Positions 8,815 to 17,000 of a stretch of 48,088 bases of DNA are shown here, in pieces. The notes beneath the pieces were generated by a model. It worked only from the letters and a program-made list of their open reading frames with translations. It was not told where the DNA came from and ran no database searches. A program made the position numbers and the translations under genes. Position 1 is the first letter of the stretch. Each line of letters starts with the position of its first letter. The DNA lies in assembly GCA_910584065.1 (NCBI GenBank), contig CAJTZN010000029.1, positions 1-48,088 of the forward strand. The letters run 5' to 3'. Source of the DNA: an uncultured Eubacterium sp. Its GTDB lineage: Bacteria > Bacillota > Clostridia > Lachnospirales > Lachnospiraceae.

Positions 8815-9995
8815 CCTTCTATAACCTCCCCATCTAAGTATAAGTTTCCTTCATCATCGTAATAAGTATATAGCAACATCTCCGACTGCTCAAAATACCA
8901 TATCTCTGATACGTAATGCGGAAGTTGTTTCTTCCACTGAAATGTGTTTTTTTGAAAGGAATAACCGGAAACCTTCGTTCTCCTCTCATCATCCATTCTC
9001 TCATAACTGAGGTAATCGTTTCCTTCATCTGAAACGATTACCTCCTGACTCTCTTCTTTCCTCTGAAAAGCGCACTTTTCCTGCCTGCCATTTTCATCCA
9101 GACAGGTAATATAGCCCGATGGGGTAACCCCTTTTTCCTGGAGGCCGTCGACAAACATCATTTTATTCCCCATTAGCTGCCCAAAATACTTTTCTTCCTG
9201 TACCGCAGTCACCTTTCCGGTATCACGGCTGATTTTCCCAAAGCAAGGCAGGCTTGTTTCGTCTTCGTTTTTCGATTTATAATAAAGGCCCGTAAAATAC
9301 AATATCTTTTCGTTTTCTGACACGGTCAGTTTTCCGATCCAATTCAGCTCCCCCACACTTTTCATCGCGCCTTCGATCCTGCAGATCTGCCGCTTATCCC
9401 GCCCGCTGTAATCGCATTCATTTACCTCCTGATAGCACTCGCCATTTTTAAGCCTTACTTTCGTGTAGACGATCTTTTTGTCTTTCGGAAGCACACAGAA
9501 ATTTCTGCTCATACCATCCAAAATCTTATCTTTTATCATCAATTCATCCACGAATTGGAATGACCGGTCCATAATGATCACTTTTTCACCGCTAGTATAA
9601 AATACAATATGGTCTTCGGTCTTCTGCACCTCGCAGCGCCCTGCCAGGGAACAGGATAATTCCTTTTTCTCAATACCGCCTGTTTTCAGATCCAAACGAT
9701 ACACTTTATTTTTTTCCTGCTCTTTTTGGACAAAGGAAAGGGAGTTCTTTTCCTGCAAAACTGCGACGGTCTCACCTTTAGCCAATATCTGGTTCAGCTG
9801 TTTTATCATTTTCTGGGGTTTCTGCCGGCCCTCATCCGAGCTTGATTCAGGTGACGCTGCCGAAGGCGACGCTGCTAAAGCAGGCGACGCCGCTAAAGCA
9901 GGCGGCGACGGGTCCGGTGATGGCGGAACCTCTTGATTCCCGCAACCGCAAAGGATTAGTATTATGAACAGACTGGCTGTTATGATCCTGCGCAT
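8811..9995 (-). CDS. Lipoprotein with Pro/Ala/Ser-rich linker
   Basis: A 394-residue protein. I chose ATG 9995 because GGGGAG lies seven bases upstream; an in-frame ATG at 10016 has no ribosome site. The lipobox is LCGC with Cys 18. It is followed by a low-complexity linker in which PALAASPALAASP is a short tandem repeat, also visible in the DNA around 9860-9905. The rest looks like a propeller or other all-beta outside domain, with repeated strand-turn pairs such as VVIIMDRSFQFVDEL-like stretches. It begins 28 bases after the second secreted-protein gene. Function unknown. Confidence 0.75.
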   Translation of the reverse strand: MRRIITASLFIILILCGCGNQEVPPSPDPSPPALAASPALAASPSAASPESSSDEGRQKPQKMIKQLNQILAKGETVAVLQEKNSLSFVQKEQEKNKVYRLDLKTGGIEKKELSCSLAGRCEVQKTEDHIVFYTSGEKVIIMDRSFQFVDELMIKDKILDGMSRNFCVLPKDKKIVYTKVRLKNGECYQEVNECDYSGRDKRQICRIEGAMKSVGELNWIGKLTVSENEKILYFTGLYYKSKNEDETSLPCFGKISRDTGKVTAVQEEKYFGQLMGNKMMFVDGLQEKGVTPSGYITCLDENGRQEKCAFQRKEESQEVIVSDEGNDYLSYERMDDERRTKVSGYSFQKNTFQWKKQLPHYVSEIWYFEQSEMLLYTYYDDEGNLYLDGEVIEG

Positions 9996-10022
9996 GAAAG
10001 CACTCCCCTTTCTCATTTTATT

Positions 10023-10478
10023 CTAATAGGTGCAGCTTGTATAGACAGTATATGCTTTTTTAACAATCGCTTCAGCACAACCGTATGCAGTAAGCTTCGT
10101 ATTTAAAAAGCCGTCTTTAATATTTCTGTTCAGGACATTTTTATAATGACTCATATCAACGTCCGTACCTGTCTGATTTGCATTTGTCTTCCAACAAGTA
10201 CCTTCATGACAGATCGTACGACCTGTTTTATAGTACTGGATTTCAACATCTGCCATCAGTCTGGGAACATTTTTAGTAGTTTTTGCATTCGTATTGATAT
10301 TTTTTGCGTCAATAAAAATGCTTCCTATAACTTGACCTGTAAGCATACCATAAGTACTATTTATTGTCTTACTTCCACTTGAAGCCGCATTGACCTGAGC
10401 AGTTGCTCCACCAACAAGTGCCATTACAAGTGCTAACGAAGCAAGGCCTTTGCTGATTTTAATAGAAAATAATCTCAT
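10023..10478 (-). CDS. Small secreted protein, paralogue B of a tandem pair
   Basis: A 151-residue protein from ATG 10478 with AAAGGA upstream. It has a clear signal peptide ending VNA before AAS, so the mature form is about 120 residues. It shares with its upstream neighbour the blocks GSK, TYG, VPRL, and an almost identical end: DGFL, AYGCAEAIVK and YTVYTSC near the C-terminus. Two C-terminal cysteines and two internal ones (CHEGTC) could form disulfides outside the cell. I recognise no family. Its place between a kinase-regulated promoter and lipoprotein/ABC genes suggests an exported effector, antimicrobial or matrix protein. That is inference. Confidence 0.75.
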   Translation of the reverse strand: MRLFSIKISKGLASLALVMALVGGATAQVNAASSGSKTINSTYGMLTGQVIGSIFIDAKNINTNAKTTKNVPRLMADVEIQYYKTGRTICHEGTCWKTNANQTGTDVDMSHYKNVLNRNIKDGFLNTKLTAYGCAEAIVKKAYTVYTSCTY

Positions 10479-10505
10479 CTTTAACAATTTCCTTTCTCTG
10501 ATAAA

Positions 10506-10958
10506 TCAATATACGCAGCTGGTATATACCGTATAGGAGGATTTGACTATTGCTTCAGCACAGCCATATGCCGTACACTTGGTTGCCAGGAAACCATCCC
10601 TCTTATTGCCATTGAGCGCATTTCTGTATTGGTTCATATCGACCGTTATTCCTGCGCATTTGGAGCTAGATTTCCAACCAGAACTGCGTTTAACAATAGT
10701 GTTTCCTGTAGAATGATACTTCATATCTATATCGGCCCAAAGTCTTGGAACTTTCTTATCTGTCTCAGCAATGCTCTCAAAGTGCTTTTGTCCATATTGG
10801 GTAATGCCGAAAACCTCTCCTCTGATATTACCATATGTCTTATTGATGTACTTGCTTCCTGTAGATGCCGCATTAACTTTCGCTGTGCCTCCAAACAAGG
10901 CCACAACAAGTGAAAATGCAACCATTACCCTGACTAAGTTTCTTTCTATTTTTTTCAT
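10506..10958 (-). CDS. Small secreted protein, paralogue A of a tandem pair
   Basis: A 150-residue protein from ATG 10958, eight bases after AAGGAG; a GTG directly before it is also possible. The signal peptide ends KVNA before AAS. The mature part resembles its downstream neighbour along its whole length, with GSK, TYG, VPRL, VDM, NALNGN versus NVLNRN, and AYGCAEAIVK. Four cysteines are present in the mature part, two of them at the conserved C-terminal positions. Tandem duplication followed by divergence is the simplest history. It is the first full-size gene of the operon, downstream of the small-ORF chain. No known family is recognised. Confidence 0.75.
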   Translation of the reverse strand: MKKIERNLVRVMVAFSLVVALFGGTAKVNAASTGSKYINKTYGNIRGEVFGITQYGQKHFESIAETDKKVPRLWADIDMKYHSTGNTIVKRSSGWKSSSKCAGITVDMNQYRNALNGNKRDGFLATKCTAYGCAEAIVKSSYTVYTSCVY

Positions 10959-11026
10959 CACAATTTCTCCTTTTTATTGAATTTTATTCCGTATTATGTT
11001 ACACTGAATTTGTAGATTTATTTTAT

Positions 11027-11072
11027 GCGTTCTTTTCGGTATACCACTACCATATGAAAAGAACGCTTTTTT
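11027..11072. terminator. Long perfect hairpin in the operon leader
   Basis: An 11-bp perfect stem, GCGTTCTTTTC (11027-11037) with GAAAAGAACGC (11056-11066), and an 18-base loop. On the + strand six T residues follow, giving a proper intrinsic terminator. On the minus strand the sequence after the stem is only AT-rich. The hairpin overlaps the last codons and the stop codon of the 21-codon ORF at 11047-11112. It may act as an attenuator or RNA-stability element ahead of the secreted-protein genes, or stop antisense transcription from the left. Confidence 0.6.
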
Positions 11073-11112
11073 CAATGGATGCTCTGCAAACAGATTTCTT
11101 GTTCTGATACAT
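11047..11112 (-). CDS. 21-residue small ORF with an ideal ribosome site
   Basis: The sequence AGAGGAGGTGAGAG stands directly before the ATG at 11112, one of the best ribosome sites in the window. The peptide is basic with one cysteine and a hydrophobic end (SVLFIW). The TAG stop lies in the loop of the 11-bp hairpin described separately. It could be a leader peptide whose translation alters that hairpin, or a secreted or processed small peptide. No family match. The ribosome site is direct evidence; the role is inference. Confidence 0.5.
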   Translation of the reverse strand: MYQNKKSVCRASIEKSVLFIW

Positions 11113-11141
11113 TCTCTCACCTCCTCTAAAAATCCAAAATC

Positions 11142-11267
11142 TCAAAACTCTTCCTCGTAAGTAATCTCTAGATCCACAAATAGATCACAACATAAACAAT
11201 ATGGTATCTCTTCATCCGCCTCACTCTCCGTTTCCGTACTCTTCTTTGTCACTCTCTTCTCTTCCAT
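11142..11267 (-). CDS. 41-residue acidic small ORF with a CLCC motif
   Basis: ATG 11267 is preceded by GAGG with an eight-base gap. The product has a basic N-terminus, an acidic middle, then PYCLCCDLF, and ends in a very acidic tail (TYEEEF). A short Cys-containing core followed by an acidic tail recalls the layout of AgrD-type pheromone precursors. The amphipathic leader typical of AgrD is missing, however, and no AgrB peptidase is encoded in the window. It could instead bind metal through its three cysteines. Codon use is compatible with coding, and it lies in the middle of the small-ORF chain. Confidence 0.45.
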   Translation of the reverse strand: MEEKRVTKKSTETESEADEEIPYCLCCDLFVDLEITYEEEF

Positions 11268-11329
11268 TTGTATTTCCTCGAATTTTTAAGGACCTACTTT
11301 CCTTCCTGAAAACCTCCGAACTCATCTCA

Positions 11330-11467
11330 TCACAAGTAACATTTGTCGTAGTAAATGAGCAAAATAGAAAAATCGGATTTCTGGTAAACAATTGGTTTGT
11401 CTGATCCTATCTTTCTAAATCGCCCACTTACCGTGATTTGTTCAAAACACAACCCATCTTTTTTCAT
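11330..11467 (-). CDS. 45-residue small ORF
   Basis: From ATG 11467 to TGA. The peptide starts MKKDGLCFEQ and ends LLIYYDKCYL, so it has two cysteines and a hydrophobic C-terminal segment. CAGGG lies about nine bases before the start, a moderate ribosome site. It overlaps the preceding small ORF by 26 bases in another frame, so the two may be coupled or only one may be real. No known family. Confidence 0.3.
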   Translation of the reverse strand: MKKDGLCFEQITVSGRFRKIGSDKPIVYQKSDFSILLIYYDKCYL

Positions 11468-11591
11468 TCGTACTACCCTGCAACGAAAAAAATGCCCGAC
11501 AAACCTGATACATTTCCTCGTCTACCTCAAACGGGCTTCCGTTTTGAACAGTGCATTTCCTTGTCCCCGACTTCAATGTCGTGTTCACCAT
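11442..11591 (-). CDS. 49-residue small ORF
   Basis: From ATG 11591 to TGA, beginning five bases after the stop of the 22-codon ORF. It includes the phrase VQNGSPFEVDEEMYQ, faintly like the short N-terminal module VNGxxxEVxEEVY found in small sigma-like proteins of Lachnospiraceae. The remainder does not fit that family, so it may be the stump of a decayed gene. The ribosome site is weak and translation might depend on coupling to the preceding ORF. Confidence 0.3.
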   Translation of the reverse strand: MVNTTLKSGTRKCTVQNGSPFEVDEEMYQVCRAFFSLQGSTNEKRWVVF

Positions 11592-11595
11592 GCAC

Positions 11596-11664
11596 TCATT
11601 TCTTACCAAATAGCCATCTCCAGAATTCTAACCAATCATGTGCTTGCAATAATCCACTAAACAT
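11596..11664 (-). CDS. 22-residue Trp-rich peptide, first gene of the operon
   Basis: The ATG at 11664 follows AAAGGAGGAACGGCTT, an excellent ribosome site. The product is 22 residues with no signal peptide. Its C-terminal half, WLEFWRWLFGKK, has three Trp, two Phe and a dibasic end. Residues 9-19 plotted on a helix place most hydrophobic side chains on one face. Size and end resemble staphylococcal phenol-soluble modulins and delta-toxin, and also unmodified pheromones of HPK10 kinases; these are comparisons of shape, not homology. It is the first ORF after the LytTR-controlled promoter, so it is the best candidate for the signal or a membrane-active effector. Confidence 0.55.
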   Translation of the reverse strand: MFSGLLQAHDWLEFWRWLFGKK

Positions 11665-11717
11665 AAGCCGTTCCTCCTTTCCTTCTGCTATTTTGTGTTT
11701 AACTATGTCTGTCACTA

Positions 11718-11786
11718 ACCATAACATAAAAACCATCCCTTTTGCAACAACAATGCGACGAACGGTCACTTTTTGCGACGAGTGGT
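11718..11786 (-). promoter_or_regulatory. LytTR operator and promoter of the small-peptide operon
   Basis: On the minus strand two direct repeats, ACCACTCGT (11786-11778) and ACCGTTCGT (11766-11758), begin 20 bp apart. The second fits the published LytTR half-site consensus. About ten bases further lies a -35-like TTGCAA (11747-11742), then an 18-base spacer and TATGGT (11723-11718). The weak core promoter with adjacent repeats is the usual AgrA-type activated layout. The same 12-base string ACCGTTCGTCGC recurs before the regulator gene. On the other strand an extended -10, TGCTATACT at 11818-11826, probably serves the kinase gene. Confidence 0.7.
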
Positions 11787-11860
11787 TAAATTTTCCCTTT
11801 TCCTTTACGTTATGATGTGCTATACTTAATTCATGATTATAACAAAGGAGACGCAGGAAG

Positions 11861-13138
11861 ATGAAAATTTTATTTTTTGGACTTGATCTCATCGCCATCT
11901 ATTGTATTTTTAAAAACATTTTACGAGCAAAGATAAACACATCCCGCCTAGCAATTGCATGTAGCAGCATACTCACCCTTATGTACTGTATCTATCTTTT
12001 TACACACAACAACTCCGTTATGCCATACTCTCTCGTCGCATCGGTTATAATCTACGTTCTTTCTAATGAAACATGGTATCTCAAATTAAGCTGGCTTTGC
12101 ATTTGTTCACTTCTATTTACATTACTTCCCATGCTGCCTGTTCTGACTTTATGCATGGTTACCTCTATCAATATAGATTTCATGTCTGCCTATTACAAAT
12201 ATTTTGACCTGGCCGTCCTCCTGATCATCCCTCCTCTCACCATACTATTTCGCAAAAAGTTTATGAACCACACGCCTCTTCTCAGAACAATAGGTTTTAA
12301 AGGTTATTGCCTGATCATCTTTGTGGCCGTCATTGATCTTTTCCTCTCCAGCATATCCACTCTCCTGTTTACAGATGAACTCAGCATGTTCGGCCGAAAA
12401 CTGATCCTTCTTGCCATCTTTGTAATGATCGCCATGTCCGTCGTCCTGCTCACATTATACTTTCGCCTGCAGCACTATCATTTCATGCTCCAGCAGACCA
12501 ATTACATCAATCAGAAAATGCTGGAACTGGAGAAACAGCATTACCATGAACTGCGGCAAAAAAACATCGATCTGCGCGCGTTTCGGCATGATTACAACTC
12601 TCATATAACTGCCCTGCATGGATTAGCCGCTGACAACGATCTGTTCGGTTTAAAAAAATATGTAAAACAACTTTCTGATGTAAAAGAATTTCTCCATGAC
12701 TGGAACACCAATCATCCCGCGGCAGACGCCATTGTAAATTACTTCTACGAGCATCTGCCCGCCCATACCACCTTTCAGCAGGAAGGTAAATTTCCTGAAC
12801 ACATCTTTGTCACCGACAGTGACCTGTGCGTCGTGCTTTCCAATCTACTGAAAAACGCGACCGAAGCGGTAGGTAAACAGCCGGAACAGGACGACCGCAA
12901 AATTTATATACTAATTTACGCCAATGAGGAATATCTGTCCATCACGGTTGAAAACACTTCACTCCCTGTTCCCCAAAAGCAATTAGAATTACTGACGACC
13001 ACAAAAAACGATACTCTCAATCACGGCCTCGGTTTAAAAAATATCCGAACGATCGTAGAACGATATCAGGGATCACTGAACCTGCAATACAAAGACAATC
13101 TCTTCACCGCGTGCGCGATATTGCGCAATATATACTGA
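11861..13138 (+). CDS. AgrC-like sensor histidine kinase (GHKL type)
   Basis: A 425-residue membrane kinase. Six to seven membrane segments fill residues 5-202. A coiled stretch (213-235) then leads to the phospho-acceptor motif FRHDYNSH with His 243. The ATPase part has the N-box SNLLKNATEA (Asn 332) and the G-box HGLGLKNI near 388-395. The layout is that of HPK10/AgrC kinases, which sense peptides through the membrane domain. GGAGACGCAGGAAG precedes the ATG. It is separated from the response regulator gene by 109 bases and is divergent from the small-peptide operon it presumably controls. The ligand is unknown, and AgrB and a typical AgrD are absent. Confidence 0.9.
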   Translation: MKILFFGLDLIAIYCIFKNILRAKINTSRLAIACSSILTLMYCIYLFTHNNSVMPYSLVASVIIYVLSNETWYLKLSWLCICSLLFTLLPMLPVLTLCMVTSINIDFMSAYYKYFDLAVLLIIPPLTILFRKKFMNHTPLLRTIGFKGYCLIIFVAVIDLFLSSISTLLFTDELSMFGRKLILLAIFVMIAMSVVLLTLYFRLQHYHFMLQQTNYINQKMLELEKQHYHELRQKNIDLRAFRHDYNSHITALHGLAADNDLFGLKKYVKQLSDVKEFLHDWNTNHPAADAIVNYFYEHLPAHTTFQQEGKFPEHIFVTDSDLCVVLSNLLKNATEAVGKQPEQDDRKIYILIYANEEYLSITVENTSLPVPQKQLELLTTTKNDTLNHGLGLKNIRTIVERYQGSLNLQYKDNLFTACAILRNIY

Positions 13139-13145
13139 CCCATTT

Positions 13146-13213
13146 ACCGCTTATCACATAAAATGACCGTTCGTCGCAAAAGACTGGAATTTATTTCAAA
13201 AATCAGGTATGCT
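13146..13213 (+). promoter_or_regulatory. LytTR operator and promoter of the regulator gene
   Basis: Two direct repeats, ACCGCTTAT (13146-13154) and ACCGTTCGT (13166-13174), again begin 20 bp apart. A poor -35 (TGGAAT, 13185-13190) and TATGCT (13208-13213) follow at nearly the same distances as in the small-peptide promoter. The proximal repeat and its flank, ACCGTTCGTCGC, are identical in the two places. This suggests the regulator activates its own gene, a positive feedback loop. Confidence 0.65.
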
Positions 13214-13247
13214 TAATAATATATGAGTGAGAAGGAGACTAACAGCC

Positions 13248-13940
13248 ATGAAAATAGGAATATGTGATGATAATGAAATGGAACGCGAACAATTAAAAAA
13301 ATTTTGTTTGAAAGCCGGATATGACGACACCGTTTTTTTCTCTTCCGGCGAAGAACTGCTGGAATATGAGGAACTTACATCCCTGAACCTTCTGTTTCTC
13401 GACATAGAAATGGAAGGCCCTAATGGAATAGAAATCAAAAATAATTTATGGCGGCTCAGTCCTTTTACCCGGATCGCCTTTTGTACTACGCATCAGGAAA
13501 TGATGGCCGACGCGTTCGGGCAAAATGTCATTTCTTTTCTAAACAAGCCGCTTTCCGGCCATCTTGTGGCACGTTGTATCAAGCGGGCTGCTTTTCTTAT
13601 AAAAGATTTTTCTCCGATTTCCATAAACGAAAAAACACTTGTGCCTTGTAATGACATTTTATATCTTCAGTCAGAACAAAAATATACCATCTTCCATATG
13701 AGAGACGGGGAAACCGTATCATCACGAAAAACATTAAAAGAATGGACCAAAGAACTGGAAACCTTTGACTTCTGTGCCGTTTCCCGATCTGCACTCATCA
13801 ACCTGAAACACTACAAAAAAACGGAGAATAAACAAGTACTGCTGCACGGCGGCATTTCTCTTCCCCTCAGCCGCCGTTTCGTGCGGCCATTAGAGAAGGC
13901 ATTTGACACTTACATGCTGTCGCTGGCGAGAAACAGCTAA
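13248..13940 (+). CDS. LytTR-family response regulator (AgrA-like)
   Basis: A 230-residue protein from ATG 13248, with AAGGAG ten bases before it; seven extra codons upstream are open but not needed. The receiver domain (residues 1-120) has the acidic pair DD at 7-8, phospho-acceptor Asp 52 in LFLDIEM, and Lys in FLNKPL. The LytTR DNA-binding domain follows from about residue 128 (LYLQSEQKYT, VSRSALINL, LSRRF). It pairs with the upstream kinase. The tandem ACCGTTCGT-like repeats before its own gene and before the divergent operon are the expected targets. Confidence 0.93.
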   Translation: MKIGICDDNEMEREQLKKFCLKAGYDDTVFFSSGEELLEYEELTSLNLLFLDIEMEGPNGIEIKNNLWRLSPFTRIAFCTTHQEMMADAFGQNVISFLNKPLSGHLVARCIKRAAFLIKDFSPISINEKTLVPCNDILYLQSEQKYTIFHMRDGETVSSRKTLKEWTKELETFDFCAVSRSALINLKHYKKTENKQVLLHGGISLPLSRRFVRPLEKAFDTYMLSLARNS

Positions 13941-14080
13941 TCCTGCGTTTATGCGCCAACATCGAACAAAACATGTCCCATTATCCTCTACAAAATTAAA
14001 GAATCTGCATGTATAATAAACTTCAGAACGAATCAAAGAATAAATGGATGCAAAACCATCAGAATGTGAGGAGAATGATT

Positions 14081-17000
14081 ATGAAAGGAAAAGAAAACAA
14101 AACGGTCATGCGGTATGGCAGAAGAATGGTAAGCTGTTTTCTTTTAGGTACGCTGGCACTATCCAGCATCTCGGTCTCGGGAAACATGAAAGGAGGCGGT
14201 CAATTGAACATATCCTATGCCAAAAGCCAGCAAATACCACCGCTGCAGCTCCAATACGACGAGCCGGCCAAAGATTGGGAATCCCAGGCGCTGCCGATCG
14301 GCAACGGAAAAATCGGCGCTATGGTATTTGGCGACGTCAGGGATGAAAAGATCCAGGTAAATGAAGAAACTGTTTGGTCCGGCGGGCCGGGCGCCAATGC
14401 TTCCTATGCTGGCGGCGACAACTCCCACCCGGCAGAAGAGGTACATACTGCGCTGCAAAATGTCCGGAAATCCATACAGGATATGGTAAATGAGTTTTCC
14501 GAAAACAAGGCTGCCCATTTTGACAGCAACGGAAAACTGGTCACACAGAATTATACCGATCTGCTGAGCGATTCTGTGTTTTCTAAAAACCTGAATATGT
14601 TAAAAGGCGAGAAAAACAATTTCGGATCCTATCAAACGCTCGGTACACTATGTGTCGAACGGCATCACATATGACAGGGAGTATTTTGTCAGCAATCCGG
14701 CAAATGTACTTGCGATAAAACTTACGGCGGGTCAGCCGGGCGCCATTACAAAAGAGTTTTCTTTGGAATCCGAACAACGCAAAAAAGAGATTTATGTAAA
14801 CGAAGAAGATGCGACTGTCACAATGACCGGAAGACCCTCCGACCAAAAAGACAACGGATTGAAGTTCGCCCAGCAGATCAAAATTATCACAGAGGGCGGA
14901 ACTGTTCAAAAATCGTCTGATACCGCTCTGTCAGTCGAGGGCGCGGATTCCGTTACCGTCATCATGGGCGCCGCTACTAACTATCAGGTAGATGCCTCTG
15001 GCACGACCTACGAATATTTCAAACCAGGTGAACCGCTTGACGATGTCGAACAAACCATATCCGCTGCCGTTGAAAAAGGGTATGACGCGTTACGGGAGGA
15101 ACATAAAAACGATTATAAAAATCTATTTGACCGCGTGACACTGGATCTGAATGTTCCCCAGATGCCGGATAAAATGACTGACGATCTGCTTTCCGGATAT
15201 GGGAAAGAGAACACTGCCGAGGAAGACCGCTATCTCGAAATGCTGTTTTTCCAATACGGACGGTATCTCCTGATCTCCAGTTCCCGGGAGAACAGCGTAC
15301 TTCCCGCCAACCTGCAGGGGATCTGGGCCCAGGGACTCTCGCCGTCATGGGATTCCGATTTCCATACCAACATCAACCTGCAGATGAACTACTGGCTCGC
15401 GGAACAAACAAATCTGACCGAGTGCCACACGGCAGTGATCCGTTACATTAACAGTCTGGTTGAAAAGGGAAAAGTCACAGCGAAAAAATATTACTGTAAA
15501 CAGGACGGTTCCGATGTGCGGGGCTGGGTGATCCACCATGAAAACAATATATGGGGGAATACAAGCCCCAGCAACTACACGACTGCCTTCTATTTCCCGG
15601 CTGCCGCTGCCTGGATGTGCCAGGACATTTGGGATAAATACCAGTTTAACAGCGACAAAGACTTTTTAGCCGAAAATTTCGATACGATGCTGCAGGCGGC
15701 GTTGTTCTGGGTTGATAATCTATGGGAGGATGAGCGCGACGGAACGCTGGTCGCAAATCCGTCCTACTCACCGGAACACGGTGTTTTTTCCCTCGGATGC
15801 ACGAGCGACCAGGCCATTATCTGGGAACTGTTTGAGGAAGTAAAACTAGCCAGTCAGGTTCTCGGAAAAGAGAATGATCCTGAGATCAGAGAAATTGCCG
15901 AAACGCAGAAAAAATTGTATATGCCGAAAGCAGACCGCCTGGGCGGCCAGCTGGCAGAGTGGAAAGACGAGACAACTCTTGAAGTCACGAATTCAGATAA
16001 GCACCGGCATCAAAACCACGTATCCATCCTCCACCCCGGCACGTATGTATCGGCCGGCCGGTCCGAGTGGGATGATGAAATGCTTGAGGCGATCCGGGTT
16101 ACATTGGAAAAACGCGGAGACGGCGGCACCGGCTGGAGCAAGGCGTGGAAGATTAATATGTGGGCAAGAATGCGGGATGGCGACCGCGCCAAAAAGCTTC
16201 TTAGCGAACAGCTCACCGGCTCCACTCTAAAAAATTTATTTGACACCCATCCTCCTTATCAGATCGACGGAAATTTCGGCGCTGTATCCGGCATCACGGA
16301 AATGCTTCTGCAGAGCCAGGGCGATTCGATCGAACCGCTAGCCGCCCTCCCTTCCGACTGGGAGACCGGCGCCATCAACGGCGTCAAAGCAAGAGGTAAC
16401 TTTGAGCTGGATCTCGCCTGGGAACATGGCAGCCTGAACGAATGCCGCATTACGTCTAACAGCGGGAACTTGTGCAAAATAAAATATAAGGGAATTGAAA
16501 ACCTGAACATATACGACGAAACGAATAAGCAGTATGTAAAAGCGGAAACATCCGAAGATTCCCTTGCATTCCCGACAACGGCCGGGGCCGTATACGTCCT
16601 GACCAGCGACACGACCCTGCCGGTCGTAACCACACCGCCATCCACTGCACCGTCTGTACCGCCAAATGACACGCCGGCAACGGCTGCACCAACTGCTCCA
16701 ATAACGCCAAAGACATCTGAAAACGAGGAACAGAAACCGCTCAGGATTGGCTCCACCGTGAAACAGAAAGGTATGATTTATAAAATTACATCGAAAACAG
16801 CCGTACAGTTAAAAAGAGTAACTACATCAAAAAAGAACCTTGTTATTCCGAATACAATTACCGCTGCGGGCAAAAAATATTCTGTGACTTCAATCGCAGA
16901 TAACGCTTGTTCCGGCAGTAAGATCGCAAAGGTCACAATAAGTAAAAACATCCGGAAGATCGGGAAAAAGGCGTTTGCTAATTGTAAAAAACTGAAAGCT

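Noticed and set aside
11397..11815. Plus-strand frames of 87 and 125 codons between the secreted-protein and kinase genes
   Set aside because: They lie opposite the small minus-strand ORFs and across the LytTR operator, have no ribosome site, and their composition is not gene-like.
11047..13940. A complete agrBDCA system
   Set aside because: Kinase and regulator are present, but no AgrB-type membrane peptidase is encoded in the window and no ORF has the standard AgrD leader-core-tail.
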